Shown: in pieces, positions 24,810 through 34,899 of the stretch
Layout of the letters: each line of letters starts with the position of its first letter
Numbering within the stretch: position 1 is the stretch's first letter
Assembly (NCBI RefSeq): GCF_003337575.1
Contig: NZ_QPJM01000005.1
Span: 1 to 64,000, forward strand
Length of the DNA stretch: 64,000 nt
From: Phyllobacterium bourgognense
Lineage (GTDB): Bacteria; Pseudomonadota; Alphaproteobacteria; Rhizobiales; Rhizobiaceae
Reading direction: 5' to 3'
Notes under the pieces: generated by a model
What the model was told of the DNA's origin: nothing
Database searches by the model: none
The model's input: only the letters and a program-made list of their open reading frames with translations
Translations under genes and position numbers: made by a program

Positions 24810-26096
24810 TTAAAGTTCGATTGTTTTTGCGCCCACGTGGATCGAACGCCCGGCGCCCCAACCGAACACGGCCGCTCCAAGCCCCAGAAGCACGAACAGC
24901 ACAGCTGTAGCGGCGAAATTCCCGGTGATGCTGTGAACAAGCCCGACCAGAAGCGGACCCGTCGCGGCAAGCGTATAGCCGATGCATTGCGCCATGCCGG
25001 AAAGATGCGAGGCTACATGTGCATTCGGCGATCGCAAAACGATGATGGTCATGGCAATGGCAATCAGTCCGCCTTGACCAAGGCCTTGGACGACACCCCA
25101 CAGCCAGACGGTTGACAACGGTGCGAAGAGAAAACCGAGCAGGCCGGTGACCGCAAGCGCAACGAGCGCTATGTTGAGCAGCCGCTGGTCCCTGCAGCGC
25201 ACTGCGATCGATGGAACGAGGAGGCAGGCACAAACCTGCGCCATGACCGACACGGATACGACGACGCCCGCCGTAACGCCGTCAAGCCCGCGCTCGCGCA
25301 GGATCGGCGATAACCAGCCGAAGACGCAGTAAGCCAAAGCCGATTGCAGCCCCATGAACAGGGTGACCTGCCAGGCAAGGCGATCGCGCCACAGACCTTC
25401 GACCCTGAAGCCGGCATGTTTCGTGCGGACTTTCCTGAAGAAGGCATGCGGGAACCAGATCACGGCGACGAGTATCGCCGGCAGTGCCCATGCACCCAGT
25501 GGTAGCGACCAGGAGCCGCCGAGCAGGCGCTGCAAGGGTAGGGTGAAACCGGCTGCGCTGGCAGCTCCTGCGCAAAGCGCCATCGTGTAAAGGCCAGTCA
25601 TCATGCCGGTTCTCGAGGCGAAGTCGCGTTTCACAAGGCCCGGAAGCAGAACGTTGCCGACAGCGATACACGAACCGGCAAGGGCAGTCCCGAAGAACAG
25701 CAATGGCAGCGAGCCGAAGCCACGCAACGCGGTGCCCAATGCCAAAAGCAACAGCACGGCCAGCAGTGTGCGTTCGGCGCCGATGCGCTGTGCCAGCCTT
25801 GGCGCGAGCGGGGCGAAGACGCCAAGGCAGACGACGGGCAGGGTTGTCAGAACGCCGGCGCCGAAAGAGGACAGTCCCGTCTGTTCGATGATTTCGGGCA
25901 ACAGCGCCGAGGCGCTGGAAAAGACCGGGCGAAGATTGAAGGCAATGAGTACGAGGCTCAGTCCGGTCAAAACTTTTGCGGCACGGCTTGCAAAAATTGG
26001 AGGCCGGGGCTGTGGGACGCTGTCGGCTTCGGCATCGATCAATTGTTCGCTGGCGATATCCTGTGGTCCGGAACTGGGGGATATATGCTGGTTCAT
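24810..26096 (-). CDS. MFS transporter, CynX/NimT family
   Basis: A 428-residue permease with about 12 hydrophobic helices. VLTGLSLVLIAFNLRPVFSSASALLPEI in the first helix and GLSSFGAGVLTTLPVVCLGVFAPLAPRLAQRIGAERTLL are typical of the cyanate/2-nitroimidazole transporter branch. Its ATG overlaps the stop of the GntR gene as ATGA, so the regulator and transporter are translated together. The substrate is unknown; export of a toxic small molecule or uptake of a small anion are both possible for the family. Confidence 0.88.
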   Translation of the reverse strand: MNQHISPSSGPQDIASEQLIDAEADSVPQPRPPIFASRAAKVLTGLSLVLIAFNLRPVFSSASALLPEIIEQTGLSSFGAGVLTTLPVVCLGVFAPLAPRLAQRIGAERTLLAVLLLLALGTALRGFGSLPLLFFGTALAGSCIAVGNVLLPGLVKRDFASRTGMMTGLYTMALCAGAASAAGFTLPLQRLLGGSWSLPLGAWALPAILVAVIWFPHAFFRKVRTKHAGFRVEGLWRDRLAWQVTLFMGLQSALAYCVFGWLSPILRERGLDGVTAGVVVSVSVMAQVCACLLVPSIAVRCRDQRLLNIALVALAVTGLLGFLFAPLSTVWLWGVVQGLGQGGLIAIAMTIIVLRSPNAHVASHLSGMAQCIGYTLAATGPLLVGLVHSITGNFAATAVLFVLLGLGAAVFGWGAGRSIHVGAKTIEL

Positions 26097-26770
26097 GATG
26101 CGAGAAGCCGATCGAGTTCAAGAAGAATGGGAGCCATGAAAGCCCGGGTGGTGAGAGTTGCTTTCTCCGGATCGCCCGAGGCGATGGCATCGATGATGGC
26201 GGAATGAGCAGCCATGTCAGGTTCGGGGAGTTCGCCGGTCACCGTGGCCTTGATGATTTCCTGGGTCGAAGCCGAGAAGAATTCGTAGACCTCCATGAGT
26301 GCGCTGTTTCCGGAAGCCGCAACAACTGCCTTGTGAAATGCAAGATCCTGTTCGACATAGTGACCATGATCGGCAGGGTTGTACTCGCCGCGATCCCTCA
26401 GCATTTGCCGAAGTTCTGCGATGATCTCCGGAGTATGCCGCGTTGCCGCAAGGCGTGCGGCCTCTACTTCGAGTGCACAACGCGTCTCGACCTGATCGCG
26501 AAGCCCGGTCCGCCGGATTCGCAGCAGGCTGTCTTCCGCATCGATCACCGAACGCACGTAGGTGCCCGAGCCCTGTCTGGTTTCAAGGATGCCCTGAGAA
26601 ACGAGTACGCGAACGGCTTCCCGCACGGTGCCGCGACTGACGCCCAGCATGTCGGCAAGCGTCGCTTCATTCGGGATGCGCTCTCCTATCTGCCAGCGGC
26701 TGGTGGTGATTTCAGCGCGAATATTCTGAATCGCGGTGTCTGCAAGATTGGTACGCACGGCAGGCTGCAT
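26093..26770 (-). CDS. GntR-family (FadR/FCD) transcriptional regulator
   Basis: A 225-residue regulator. The winged helix-turn-helix is clear (IGERIPNEATLADMLGVSRGTVREAVRVLVSQGILETRQGSGTYV) and is followed by an FCD ligand domain with metal-site histidines in DLAFHKAVVAASGN and MAAHSAIIDAI. ATG 26770 is preferred: AGGA lies upstream at workable spacing, and the other in-frame ATG (26789-26791) is buried in the palindrome at 26786-26800. It is the first gene of a two-gene unit with the MFS transporter and is probably autoregulated. Confidence 0.9.
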   Translation of the reverse strand: MQPAVRTNLADTAIQNIRAEITTSRWQIGERIPNEATLADMLGVSRGTVREAVRVLVSQGILETRQGSGTYVRSVIDAEDSLLRIRRTGLRDQVETRCALEVEAARLAATRHTPEIIAELRQMLRDRGEYNPADHGHYVEQDLAFHKAVVAASGNSALMEVYEFFSASTQEIIKATVTGELPEPDMAAHSAIIDAIASGDPEKATLTTRAFMAPILLELDRLLAS

Positions 26771-26785
26771 CGGGATAATTCCTAA

Positions 26786-26800
26786 AGTCATTTGATGACT
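26786..26800. promoter_or_regulatory. Candidate GntR operator
   Basis: AGTCAT-TTG-ATGACT is a perfect inverted repeat just upstream of the GntR gene start and 134 bases before gatB. FCD-type GntR proteins bind short palindromes near their own promoters. Autoregulation is inferred. Confidence 0.55.
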
Positions 26801-26934
26801 TAATGAGTACTCCCGACTTTTCCGTCTGTCAATTGAACGACAAACAACTGCCTGAGGCGCGAAAGACTTGCCTCATAGGGCGGATTGCACTAGCCAGTAT
26901 GGAGATATTTTTTAGCCAGGAATTACACACCAGC

Positions 26935-28437
26935 ATGACTCTCGTTGATACGCGTACGCCGGAACCCAAGCGTTTTGTTTCAGGTGCCACAGGCGATTGG
27001 GAGATTGTCGTCGGCATGGAAGTCCATGCGCAGGTCACCTCGAATTCGAAATTGTTTTCTGGCGCATCGACCACTTTCGGCGCCGAGCCGAACGAGAATG
27101 TCTCGCTGGTTGATGCCGCCATGCCGGGGATGCTGCCGGTGATCAACGAATGGTGCGTGCGCCAGGCAATCCGTACAGGGCTTGGCCTCAAGGCGCAGAT
27201 CAACCTGAAGTCCGTTTTCGACCGCAAGAACTATTTCTATCCAGATCTGCCGCAGGGCTACCAGATATCCCAGTTCAAGCAGCCGATTGTCGGCGAGGGC
27301 AAGATGATCATCTCGGTCGGTCCGGATAAGAAGGGCGAGTTCGAGGACATCGAAATCGGCATCGAGCGCCTGCATCTGGAACAGGATGCCGGCAAATCCC
27401 TGCACGACCAGAATCCGACGATGTCCTATGTGGATCTGAACCGGTCCGGCGTGGCGCTGATGGAGATCGTCTCGAAGCCGGACATGCGTTCCTCCGATGA
27501 AGCGAAGGCATACCTTACCAAGCTGCGGACGATCGTACGTTATCTCGGTACCTGTGACGGCAATATGGATGAGGGCTCGATGCGTGCCGACGTCAACGTC
27601 TCGGTGCGCAAGCCCGGCGGTGAATTCGGCACGCGCTGCGAAATCAAAAATGTAAATTCGATCCGCTTTGTTGGCCAAGCCATTGAATACGAGGCGCGCC
27701 GCCAGATCGCCATCCTTGAAGATGGCGGCTCCATCGATCAGGAAACGCGGCTGTTCGATCCGGTAAAAGGCGAGACACGCTCGATGCGCTCCAAGGAAGA
27801 GGCGCATGACTATCGCTATTTTCCTGATCCAGATCTCCTGCCGCTTGAAATCGAGCAGGCCTTTGTCACTGCTCTCGCGGACGATCTGCCGGAACTGCCG
27901 GACGACAAGAAGGCGCGCCTCGTCTCGGAGCTGGGGCTCTCGGTGTATGATGCATCGATCCTCGTCACGGAAATGGCGATTGCCGATTATTACGAGGCTG
28001 TCGCCAAGGGCCGCGATGGCAAGCTTTCCGCCAACTGGGTGATCAATGATTTGCTCGGCGCCCTGAACAAGGTCGGCAAGGGCATAGAGGAATCGCCCGT
28101 GTCGCCGGAACAGCTCGGCGCCGTAATCGATTTGATCAAGGAAGGCACGATTTCAGGCAAGATCGCCAAGGATCTTTTCGAGATCGTCTGGAATGAAGGT
28201 GGCGATCCCCGCGAGTTGGTCGAAAGCCGGGGCATGAAGCAGGTCACGGATACCGGCGCGATCGAAAAGGCCATCGATGATGTCATCGCCGCCAATCCCG
28301 ACAAGGTGGAGCAGGCCAAGGCAAAGCCAAGTCTTGCCGGCTGGTTCGTTGGACAGGTAATGAAATCGACGGGCGGCAAGGCCAATCCTCAGGTTCTCAG
28401 CGACATGGTCAAGGCAAAACTCGGGATCACCGAATAG
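26935..28437 (+). CDS. gatB: Asp-tRNA(Asn)/Glu-tRNA(Gln) amidotransferase subunit B
   Basis: A 500-residue GatB, the tRNA-binding and kinase subunit of the GatCAB complex that amidates misacylated tRNA. Hallmarks are [29 protein letters not shown]-like [18 protein letters not shown] and the [14 protein letters not shown] motif; a C-terminal GatB/Yqey domain ends [14 protein letters not shown]. The ATG at 26935 ([14 protein letters not shown]) is chosen as it fits Rhizobiales GatB; the frame is open further upstream to 26803 without family similarity. Two GNAT genes follow without a gap. Confidence 0.96.
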   Translation: MTLVDTRTPEPKRFVSGATGDWEIVVGMEVHAQVTSNSKLFSGASTTFGAEPNENVSLVDAAMPGMLPVINEWCVRQAIRTGLGLKAQINLKSVFDRKNYFYPDLPQGYQISQFKQPIVGEGKMIISVGPDKKGEFEDIEIGIERLHLEQDAGKSLHDQNPTMSYVDLNRSGVALMEIVSKPDMRSSDEAKAYLTKLRTIVRYLGTCDGNMDEGSMRADVNVSVRKPGGEFGTRCEIKNVNSIRFVGQAIEYEARRQIAILEDGGSIDQETRLFDPVKGETRSMRSKEEAHDYRYFPDPDLLPLEIEQAFVTALADDLPELPDDKKARLVSELGLSVYDASILVTEMAIADYYEAVAKGRDGKLSANWVINDLLGALNKVGKGIEESPVSPEQLGAVIDLIKEGTISGKIAKDLFEIVWNEGGDPRELVESRGMKQVTDTGAIEKAIDDVIAANPDKVEQAKAKPSLAGWFVGQVMKSTGGKANPQVLSDMVKAKLGITE

Positions 28438-28947
28438 ATGTGGGTTCGCAGCGCAACGAAGGAAGATCTGGATGCGGTGCGTGACATGCTCGCCCTGACC
28501 TGGCACGCGACCTATGACGATGTTTACGGCGTCGAAAAAGTGAAGGCGATCACTGATCGCTATCATTCGCTCGATGCGTTGAAGAAGCAATTGGCAAAAC
28601 CCTATTCGGAATTCATCATCGCCGATGATGGCGCCGATATCATGGGAATGGCCTACGCGTCGCAGAAGGATCACAAGCTCTCGATCCTCAACCAGCTCTA
28701 TGTCCATCCGGAACATCAGAAGAAGGGTGTGGGTTCGCTGCTGCTGGCGGAAATGGAGAGCGCCTTTCCCGGTGTCTACGCGCTGCAGCTCGAAGTTATC
28801 GAATCGAATCAAAGGGCTCTGAGCTTTTATGAAAGCAGGGGATTCGAGCGCACCAACAACCGGATTGAAAACTGGGGTGAGCCGAATTCCGGTATTTCCG
28901 TAGTCGTGCTGGAGAAATCCCTGACTGGATTTGAGCTCGCACCGTGA
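28438..28947 (+). CDS. GNAT-family N-acetyltransferase
   Basis: A 169-residue GNAT protein. The acetyl-CoA site is the motif LYVHPEHQKKGVGSLLLAEME (Q/R-x-x-G-x-G/A type), followed by LEVIESNQRALSFYESRGFERTN, the typical end of the fold. Its ATG begins on the base after the gatB stop (TAGATG), so it is translationally coupled to gatB. Substrate unknown. Confidence 0.88.
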   Translation: MWVRSATKEDLDAVRDMLALTWHATYDDVYGVEKVKAITDRYHSLDALKKQLAKPYSEFIIADDGADIMGMAYASQKDHKLSILNQLYVHPEHQKKGVGSLLLAEMESAFPGVYALQLEVIESNQRALSFYESRGFERTNNRIENWGEPNSGISVVVLEKSLTGFELAP

Positions 28948-29426
28948 CAGCAGAAATTGATGTGACGTTCCGGCAGGCCACAATCGAGGATTTGCCTGCA
29001 CTGATTGCACTGTTTGCAGATGATCCGATCGGTGGTCACGGCGACACAACCGATTCCTCGGCGTTGCCACTGTATGCAAGTGCCTTTGTCGCAATCGAAG
29101 CCAGTCCAAACGATCTACTTTTTGTGGGTGTTGTCAGCGATGAGGTGGTCGCAACAGCGCAGGTAACCTTCATCACGTCACTGACAGGCCGAGGGACGAA
29201 GCGCATGGTTATCGAGGCGGTGCAGACGCGATCCGACATGCGCGGCAAGGGAATTGGCGCGAAGTTGATCCAGCATTGCCTTGATGTTGCGCGCGAGCGT
29301 GACATTGCGCTGGTGCAGTTGACATCGAACGCCAAGCGCCAGGACGCGCACCGTTTTTACGAGCGGCTTGGTTTCGAGAAGAGCCACTCGGGATTCAAAA
29401 TGCGCTTGGCTCCAGCGTCAACTTGA
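28944..29426 (+). CDS. GNAT-family N-acetyltransferase (second)
   Basis: A 160-residue GNAT protein with a GTG start overlapping the previous stop as GTGA. It carries MVIEAVQTRSDMRGKGIGAKLIQHCLDVARE, the acetyl-CoA-binding motif, and AHRFYERLGFEKSHSGFKMRL at the end. The pair with the previous GNAT gene and gatB forms one transcription unit. Substrate unknown. Confidence 0.87.
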   Translation: MTAEIDVTFRQATIEDLPALIALFADDPIGGHGDTTDSSALPLYASAFVAIEASPNDLLFVGVVSDEVVATAQVTFITSLTGRGTKRMVIEAVQTRSDMRGKGIGAKLIQHCLDVARERDIALVQLTSNAKRQDAHRFYERLGFEKSHSGFKMRLAPAST

Positions 29427-29495
29427 CCCTTGCTATCGGGCAATGATACGGCCATACCAAACAGTCTCAAGCGTTATGGACAAAGCAGGATTGCT

Positions 29496-29894
29496 ATGAA
29501 GACCTTCATGACCCAGTTTTTCACGTGGTGGAATGGACCGACACTCGGTACCCGCTTCTTCACATGGCGCAAAGGCACGAAAGTTGGCGAAGATCAGTTC
29601 GGCAACGTCTACTACGAGGGCACCTTCGATTCGGAAGGGCGCAAGCGGCGCTGGGTAATCTATAACGGTTATGCGGAAGCTTCAGCTATCCCTGCTGGCT
29701 GGCATGGCTGGATACACCACAGGGTTGACACTGCACCTTCGCAAGAAAATTATAAGCCGTATCCTTGGGAAAAGAATCACCAGGCGAATCTCACCGGTTC
29801 CGCCGCTGCCTATCGACCACAGGGTTCGATTGCGCATGGCGACAACCGGCCAACCGTGACGGGCGATTATGATGCCTGGACACCGGGCGCCTAG
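29496..29894 (+). CDS. NDUFA12-family complex I accessory protein
   Basis: A 132-residue homologue of mitochondrial NDUFA12, an accessory/assembly protein of NADH:ubiquinone oxidoreductase. Visible hallmarks are FFTWRKGTKVGEDQFGNVYYE, the core DSEGRKRRWVIYNGYAEASAIPAGWHGWIHH and YKPYPWEKNHQANLTGSAAAYRPQGS. ATG 29496 is chosen because AGGA precedes it. The bacterial protein normally binds the peripheral arm of complex I at the inner membrane. It is commonly near DUF2155 and aat in this order. Confidence 0.92.
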   Translation: MKTFMTQFFTWWNGPTLGTRFFTWRKGTKVGEDQFGNVYYEGTFDSEGRKRRWVIYNGYAEASAIPAGWHGWIHHRVDTAPSQENYKPYPWEKNHQANLTGSAAAYRPQGSIAHGDNRPTVTGDYDAWTPGA

Positions 29895-29976
29895 TCGGGT
29901 CTTGTTCTGCCACATTTGCTCTTTATCGACAGGCTGGAATTGAAATCCTCTTGCGCGCGCTTAAACCGGGAATGAC

Positions 29977-30423
29977 ATGATCAGTCGGAAATTTCGCTCT
30001 CTTGCCGTCGGGCTGATCGCTGCTGGTCTATGTGGTGCTGTCTCCGGCGCATCGGCCCAATCGACCGAGAAGATTTCAAATCCGATCGCCGTCTTTTCCG
30101 GCCTCGACAAGATCACCGGGCGAATCACCACTTTCGACGTCTACATCAACGAGACGGTGCAGTTCGGTGCGCTGCAATTGACGCCGCATGTCTGCTACAC
30201 GCGTCCCGATACGGAGACGCCGAAGACAGATACGTTTGTCGAAGTCGACGAGATCACGTTGGACCGCAAAATCCGCAAGATCTTTTCCGGCTGGATGTTT
30301 GCCGACAGCCCAGGCCTCAATGCGGTCGAGCATCCGGTGTACGATGTGTGGCTAAAAGCCTGCAAACAGAAGTCGGACGTTCCAGCCCCGGATGCCGCCC
30401 AGACGGGCGGAACCCAGAATTAA
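29977..30423 (+). CDS. DUF2155-domain exported protein
   Basis: A 148-residue protein with a signal peptide (FRSLAVGLIAAGLCGAVSGASAQ) and the DUF2155 core: FSGLDKITGRITTFDVYINETVQFGALQLTPHVCYTRP, then EITLDRKIRKIFSGWMFADSPGLNAVEHPVYDVWLKAC. DUF2155 is a periplasmic family of alphaproteobacteria with no known function. The two cysteines may form a disulfide. Its neighbours (NDUFA12 and aat) are conserved in the order. Confidence 0.9.
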   Translation: MISRKFRSLAVGLIAAGLCGAVSGASAQSTEKISNPIAVFSGLDKITGRITTFDVYINETVQFGALQLTPHVCYTRPDTETPKTDTFVEVDEITLDRKIRKIFSGWMFADSPGLNAVEHPVYDVWLKACKQKSDVPAPDAAQTGGTQN

Positions 30424-30445
30424 TTAGTTCACCAAAGCTGATAGC

Positions 30446-30859
30446 CTACATCGGCTTCGAGCAGTTGATCATCCAGGGTGTACCGTAGCGATCGACGAAC
30501 ATAGCAAAGCGCTGAGCCCAGGATGTTTCTCCTATCGGCATCATGATGCTGGTCGCGCCTTCAGAGAGTTCGGCAAACACTCGGTCCGCCTCATCGGGCT
30601 TATCCGTGTTGATGCTCACGGTCATGCCCTGGGCCTTCTGAAAATAAGGCGGCGGTGCATCTGATCCCATCAGCATGGTATCCCCGACCTTCATGCTGAC
30701 ATGCATGATATTCTTGGCGAGTTCCGGCGCCGACGTGTTGCCTTCCGGCATCTCGTCATAGCGGACCATGAACTCGATCTTCCCGCCAAGCACCTTCTCG
30801 TAAAATTTGAACGCTTCCTCACATTGACCGTCGAAGTTCAAATAAGCATTGAGTCTCAC
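30446..30859 (-). CDS. VOC-family (PhnB-like) protein
   Basis: A 137-residue vicinal-oxygen-chelate protein. The start RLNAYLNFDGQCEEAFKFYEKVLGGKIEFM and end MFVDRYGTPWMINCSKPM are typical of the PhnB/DUF1428-like branch. I chose GTG 30859 because GGAGAG precedes it; no ATG fits. It lies between aat and DUF2155, where related genomes usually have no gene, so it may be a local insertion. Substrate unknown. Confidence 0.85.
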   Translation of the reverse strand: MRLNAYLNFDGQCEEAFKFYEKVLGGKIEFMVRYDEMPEGNTSAPELAKNIMHVSMKVGDTMLMGSDAPPPYFQKAQGMTVSINTDKPDEADRVFAELSEGATSIMMPIGETSWAQRFAMFVDRYGTPWMINCSKPM

Positions 30860-30989
30860 GATAGCTCTCCTTGTGGTTTTCAAGTTGTTCCGTTCCAAGG
30901 ACGAACGGAAATCCAGCTCCCCGACATTCTTCTCGAAAATGTTTGAACATTGGTCGGGTTCCAACCATACAACGGATCTGCGACGGTTT

Positions 30990-31604
30990 TTAGAATTCAG
31001 CCGGCTGTGCCAAGGCATTTTCCAGCATCTTCTGGTATTGGCGCCGGGGGACTTCAACTGCGCCGAAGGTTTCCAGATGATTGGTGGTGAACTGCGTATC
31101 GAGCAGCGTAAATTTTTTTTCGATCAAATGACTGACCAGATGGACGAGGCAGACTTTCGACGCGTCCCGCTCGCGTGAAAACATGCTTTCGCCGAAAAAC
31201 GCCGATCCCAACGCGATCCCGTAGAGGCCGCCAACAAGGTGTCCGTCGCGCCAGGCTTCGACGGTGTGGCAATAGCCAAGGTCGAACAGCTTGCCATAGG
31301 CTTCGCGGATCGGGCGATTGATCCATGTGCGGGCGCGTTCGCCGCTGCCGCTGGCACAACCAGCAATAACGCCCGCGAAATCCGTATCGTAGCGAATGTT
31401 AAAACGCCCTTGGCGCACCTTCTTGCGCAGGCTGCGCGAAACATGGAAATTCTCAAAGGGGAGGACGCCGCGCTTTTCCGGGCGCACCCAGAAGATTTCG
31501 GGATTGTCCGCCTCTTCGGCCATAGGAAAAACCCCGGTTGCATAGGCGCGCAGCAACAATTCGGGGTCTATTCTGAATGCTTCTTGCGGGTTCTTACCCG
31601 TCAT
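30990..31604 (-). CDS. aat: Leucyl/phenylalanyl-tRNA-protein transferase
   Basis: A 204-residue Aat, which adds Leu or Phe to proteins with N-terminal Arg or Lys, marking them for ClpAP. Hallmarks are [71 protein letters not shown], and [18 protein letters not shown]. The accC stop lies 3 bases upstream, so it is coupled to the accB-accC operon as in other Rhizobiales. Confidence 0.95.
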   Translation of the reverse strand: MTGKNPQEAFRIDPELLLRAYATGVFPMAEEADNPEIFWVRPEKRGVLPFENFHVSRSLRKKVRQGRFNIRYDTDFAGVIAGCASGSGERARTWINRPIREAYGKLFDLGYCHTVEAWRDGHLVGGLYGIALGSAFFGESMFSRERDASKVCLVHLVSHLIEKKFTLLDTQFTTNHLETFGAVEVPRRQYQKMLENALAQPAEF

Positions 31605-31607
31605 GCC

Positions 31608-32969
31608 TTATTCTTCTGCAGCGTCTGCTGCGTCACCAGCCAGATAATGTTCCAGCCAATGGATATCATAATCGCCATTGGCAATGTCAGGATTATTGAT
31701 CAGATCCTGAAACAGCGGCAGCGTGGTCTTGATACCGTCGACAACGAACTCATCGAGCGCCCGGCGCAGGCGCATCATGCATTCGACGCGGTTACGGCCA
31801 TGAACGATGAGCTTGCCGATGAGACTGTCATAGTAGGGCGGAATCTTGTAGCCGGTATAGACGCCGGAATCGACGCGAATGCCAAGGCCACCCGGCGTAT
31901 GCCAATGGGTGATCGTACCCGGTGACGGCGTAAACGTCCGCGGATCTTCCGCATTGATGCGGCATTCTATGGCATGACCCGAAAAGCGGATGTCGTCCTG
32001 GGTAACTGACAGTCCGCCGCCGGAGGCAACGCGGATCTGCTCGTGCACAAGATCGATACCGGTTATCGCCTCGGTTACGGGATGTTCGACCTGAAGGCGG
32101 GTGTTCATTTCGATGAAATAGAACTCGCCATTCTCGTAAAGGAACTCGATGGTGCCGGCGCCACGATAACCCATGTCGGCCATGGCATTTGCACAGATCA
32201 TGCCGATGCGCTCGCGCTCATCGGAATTGAGGGCAGGCGAGTTGGCCTCTTCCCAGACCTTCTGGTGCCGGCGCTGCAACGAACAATCGCGTTCACCGAG
32301 ATGGACAGCCTTGCCAAAGCCATCGCCCATGACCTGAACTTCGATGTGGCGCGGCTGCTGGAGATATTTTTCGATATAGACGGCATCGTCGCCAAAGGCA
32401 GCGCCGGCCTCGGTGCGGGCAGTCGACAGGGCGACCGACAGCTCATCTTCGTTCATTGCGACCTTCATGCCGCGGCCACCGCCGCCCGCTGAAGCCTTGA
32501 TAATGACCGGGTAACCGATCTCCGCACAGATGCGTGCGGCTTCCTTGTCGTCGGTCACGCCGCCATCGGAACCCGGAACAACCGGAATGCCGAGACGTTT
32601 TGCGGTGCGCTTGGCTTCGATCTTGTCGCCCATGATGCGGATATGCGCGGCAGTCGGGCCGATGAAGGTAATGTTGTGGGCTTCGAGAATTTCGGCGAAC
32701 TTGGCGTTCTCCGACAGGAAACCGTAGCCTGGATGGATCGCATCGGCACCGGTGATTTCGCAGGCCGCAACGATCTGATGGATATTCAGATAGCTGTCGC
32801 GGGAAGGAGGCGGTCCAATGCAAACGCTTTCGTCGGCAAGTCGCACATGCATGGCGTCGGCGTCGGCAGTCGAGTGGACCGCGACCGTCTGGATGCCGAG
32901 CTCCTTGCAGGCGCGCAGGACGCGCAGGGCAATCTCGCCGCGATTGGCTATGAGTATTTTCTGAAACAT
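31608..32969 (-). CDS. accC: Acetyl-CoA carboxylase, biotin carboxylase subunit
   Basis: A 453-residue biotin carboxylase that carboxylates the biotin of AccB using ATP and bicarbonate. Visible are the start [21 protein letters not shown], the [11 protein letters not shown] segment, the ATP-grasp glycine loop [14 protein letters not shown] and [24 protein letters not shown], all near the expected places. ATG 32969 begins the family N-terminus; an ATG directly before it is an alternative. It is co-transcribed with accB and aat. Confidence 0.97.
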   Translation of the reverse strand: MFQKILIANRGEIALRVLRACKELGIQTVAVHSTADADAMHVRLADESVCIGPPPSRDSYLNIHQIVAACEITGADAIHPGYGFLSENAKFAEILEAHNITFIGPTAAHIRIMGDKIEAKRTAKRLGIPVVPGSDGGVTDDKEAARICAEIGYPVIIKASAGGGGRGMKVAMNEDELSVALSTARTEAGAAFGDDAVYIEKYLQQPRHIEVQVMGDGFGKAVHLGERDCSLQRRHQKVWEEANSPALNSDERERIGMICANAMADMGYRGAGTIEFLYENGEFYFIEMNTRLQVEHPVTEAITGIDLVHEQIRVASGGGLSVTQDDIRFSGHAIECRINAEDPRTFTPSPGTITHWHTPGGLGIRVDSGVYTGYKIPPYYDSLIGKLIVHGRNRVECMMRLRRALDEFVVDGIKTTLPLFQDLINNPDIANGDYDIHWLEHYLAGDAADAAEE

Positions 32970-32979
32970 CATGCTCTCG

Positions 32980-33447
32980 CTACTCGATCACAACCAGAAA
33001 CTCACCATATTCGACGGGCTGGCTGTCTGTGACGAGGATGGCGGTAACGGTACCAGAACGTGGAGACGGAATCTGGTTCATCGTCTTCATGGCTTCGATG
33101 ATCAGAAGCGTCTGGCCCTCCTTGACCTGTGTTCCGACCTCGATAAAGGCGCGGGCACCAGGCGCGGGGGAAAGATAGACGGTTCCGACCATGGGCGAAG
33201 GAACGGCATTCTTCGAGGGATCGGCGACAGCAGACGCGACCGGAACGACCGCTGCAGCCGGGGCGGGAGCCGCACCAGCGGGGGCTTGGGCATAGACCGG
33301 GGCTGCGGCCTGCATCGTTATCTGCCGCGATACACGAATGCGAAGGTCGCCCTGCTCGATCTCGATATCCGTAAGATCGGTTTCATTCAGGATTTCGGCG
33401 AGATCGCGGATCATGACCTTGTCGATCCCGGTGGTTCTGTTAGCCAT
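32980..33447 (-). CDS. accB: Biotin carboxyl carrier protein of acetyl-CoA carboxylase
   Basis: A 155-residue BCCP. The C-terminal biotinyl domain carries EAMKTMN with Lys121 as the biotin site, and the N-terminal helix region ([27 protein letters not shown]) binds AccC. An Ala/Pro-rich linker ([20 protein letters not shown]) joins them. It sits 10 bases upstream of accC and 36 bases after aroQ in one operon. Confidence 0.97.
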   Translation of the reverse strand: MANRTTGIDKVMIRDLAEILNETDLTDIEIEQGDLRIRVSRQITMQAAAPVYAQAPAGAAPAPAAAVVPVASAVADPSKNAVPSPMVGTVYLSPAPGARAFIEVGTQVKEGQTLLIIEAMKTMNQIPSPRSGTVTAILVTDSQPVEYGEFLVVIE

Positions 33448-33483
33448 GCTTTTTCAAGCCCCTTATACCTGTTTGGCGGTCCG

Positions 33484-33927
33484 CTACTCAGACACTGCCA
33501 ACTTGACGAGTGCGCGCAGGCCCATCACGTAGCCATCGACCCCGAAGCCACATATCACCCCTTTAGCCAAAGGGGAAACGTAGGAGTGATGGCGAAATGA
33601 CTCGCGCGCGTGAATATTGGAGAGATGAACCTCCACCAGCGTGACAGCGGCAGCGCGGATGGCATCATGCAATGCGATGGATGTATGCGTGTAGGCGGCA
33701 GGATTGATGAGCACCAATGCCTTTTGCTCGCCTGCCTCCTGAATCCAGCTGACCAGATCACCCTCGTGATTGGACTGGCGAAACACGATGTCGACACCCA
33801 GATTATCACCTTCGGCGCGGCACAGGGCTTCGATATCGCTCAATGTCGCAGCGCCATATATTCCCGGCTCGCGCTTACCAAGCATATTCAGGTTCGGGCC
33901 GTTAAGGATAAAGATTTGCTGTTTCAT
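33484..33927 (-). CDS. aroQ: 3-dehydroquinate dehydratase, type II
   Basis: A 147-residue type II dehydroquinase of the shikimate pathway. Hallmarks are IFILNGPNLNMLGKREPGIYG, the flexible loop with catalytic Arg and Tyr, the NHEGDLVSWIQEA segment, NPAAYTHTSIALHDAI and EVHLSNIHARESFRHHSYVS. It is the first gene of the aroQ-accB-accC-aat unit. Its ribosome binding site is weak. Confidence 0.96.
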   Translation of the reverse strand: MKQQIFILNGPNLNMLGKREPGIYGAATLSDIEALCRAEGDNLGVDIVFRQSNHEGDLVSWIQEAGEQKALVLINPAAYTHTSIALHDAIRAAAVTLVEVHLSNIHARESFRHHSYVSPLAKGVICGFGVDGYVMGLRALVKLAVSE

Positions 33928-34053
33928 GATTTACCGGATGGTTTCGCGAAATCGTGGTCCCATATAGACGGCTTATCGGCAAGCGAAAAGCCTGCAAAGC
34001 ACCCTTATTGCTTGTCCACAAAGGGTTTTGCCAAGCAAAAGTAAATATTCAGG

Positions 34054-34851
34054 CTATTTGTTGCGAATATGGCTGATCTTTTCGGCGAGGACATCCGCAC
34101 CAAGCGCGCCGGGCACGACTTCATTACCCACGACATAGGACGGGGTGCCGGTTATGCTCAGGCTGTTTGCCAGTTCGAAGTTCTCGTTGAAAGCCTTGGT
34201 GACTTCGGGAGACAGCATTTTCTCGCGGATTTGGGCTTCGTTTGCGCCCAGTTTTACCGCAATGGCCATTGCAGATGCTTCGGTTGCGCGCCCTTCACCA
34301 CCGAGGAGATCACGGTGGAACTCGAGATATTTGTCTGGCATGAGCGCTTTGAACGCCTTGGCGACGATATGCGCGCGCGTGGAATCCGCACCAAGGATGG
34401 GGAATTCTTTCATCACAAAACGCAGGTTTGGATCGCTTTTCAGCAGCGCATCCATGTCCGGCAGAGCTTTTTTGCAATAGCCGCAGTTATAGTCGAAGAA
34501 TTCAACGATCGTAACATCGCCTTTCGGATTGCCGAAAACCGCATCCATCGGCGATTGAAAGATCTTGTCCCGGTTTTCGCTGATGACTTCTGTCGAAGCT
34601 TCCTTCTGCGCGGCTTCCTGCTTGGCATTGAGAGCGGTCTGGACCTCGATCATGACTTCGGGGTTATTGATCAGATAGTTCCGCACAATCCCTTCGATTT
34701 CAGCTCTATCAGTCGTGGACGCGGTGGTTGACGACATCTCCGGCGCAGCACTGGCGACAACGACATCAGACCGGCCAGCCTGATAGCCCAGGGCGAGGGC
34801 GGCAACGCCAACGAGGCCGGCGGCGGCACCGATCAGGGCGACTTTTGTCAT
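34054..34851 (-). CDS. DsbA-family thiol:disulfide oxidoreductase
   Basis: A 265-residue protein with an N-terminal hydrophobic segment (VALIGAAAGLVGVAALALGYQAG) as signal or anchor, an N-terminal extension of about 70 residues, and a thioredoxin/DsbA fold with active site NCGYCKKALPD and the cis-Pro segment SITGTPSYVVGNEV. It resembles the periplasmic DsbA/ScsC-like (Com1) proteins of Rhizobiales that oxidise or isomerise disulfides. Preceded by AAGGAC. It lies between aroQ and the M48 protease gene on the same strand. Confidence 0.88.
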   Translation of the reverse strand: MTKVALIGAAAGLVGVAALALGYQAGRSDVVVASAAPEMSSTTASTTDRAEIEGIVRNYLINNPEVMIEVQTALNAKQEAAQKEASTEVISENRDKIFQSPMDAVFGNPKGDVTIVEFFDYNCGYCKKALPDMDALLKSDPNLRFVMKEFPILGADSTRAHIVAKAFKALMPDKYLEFHRDLLGGEGRATEASAMAIAVKLGANEAQIREKMLSPEVTKAFNENFELANSLSITGTPSYVVGNEVVPGALGADVLAEKISHIRNK

Positions 34852-34899
34852 GATGAACTGTCCTTTTTCAAACTCTGTTGGAACGCGTGTTGCCGCGTC

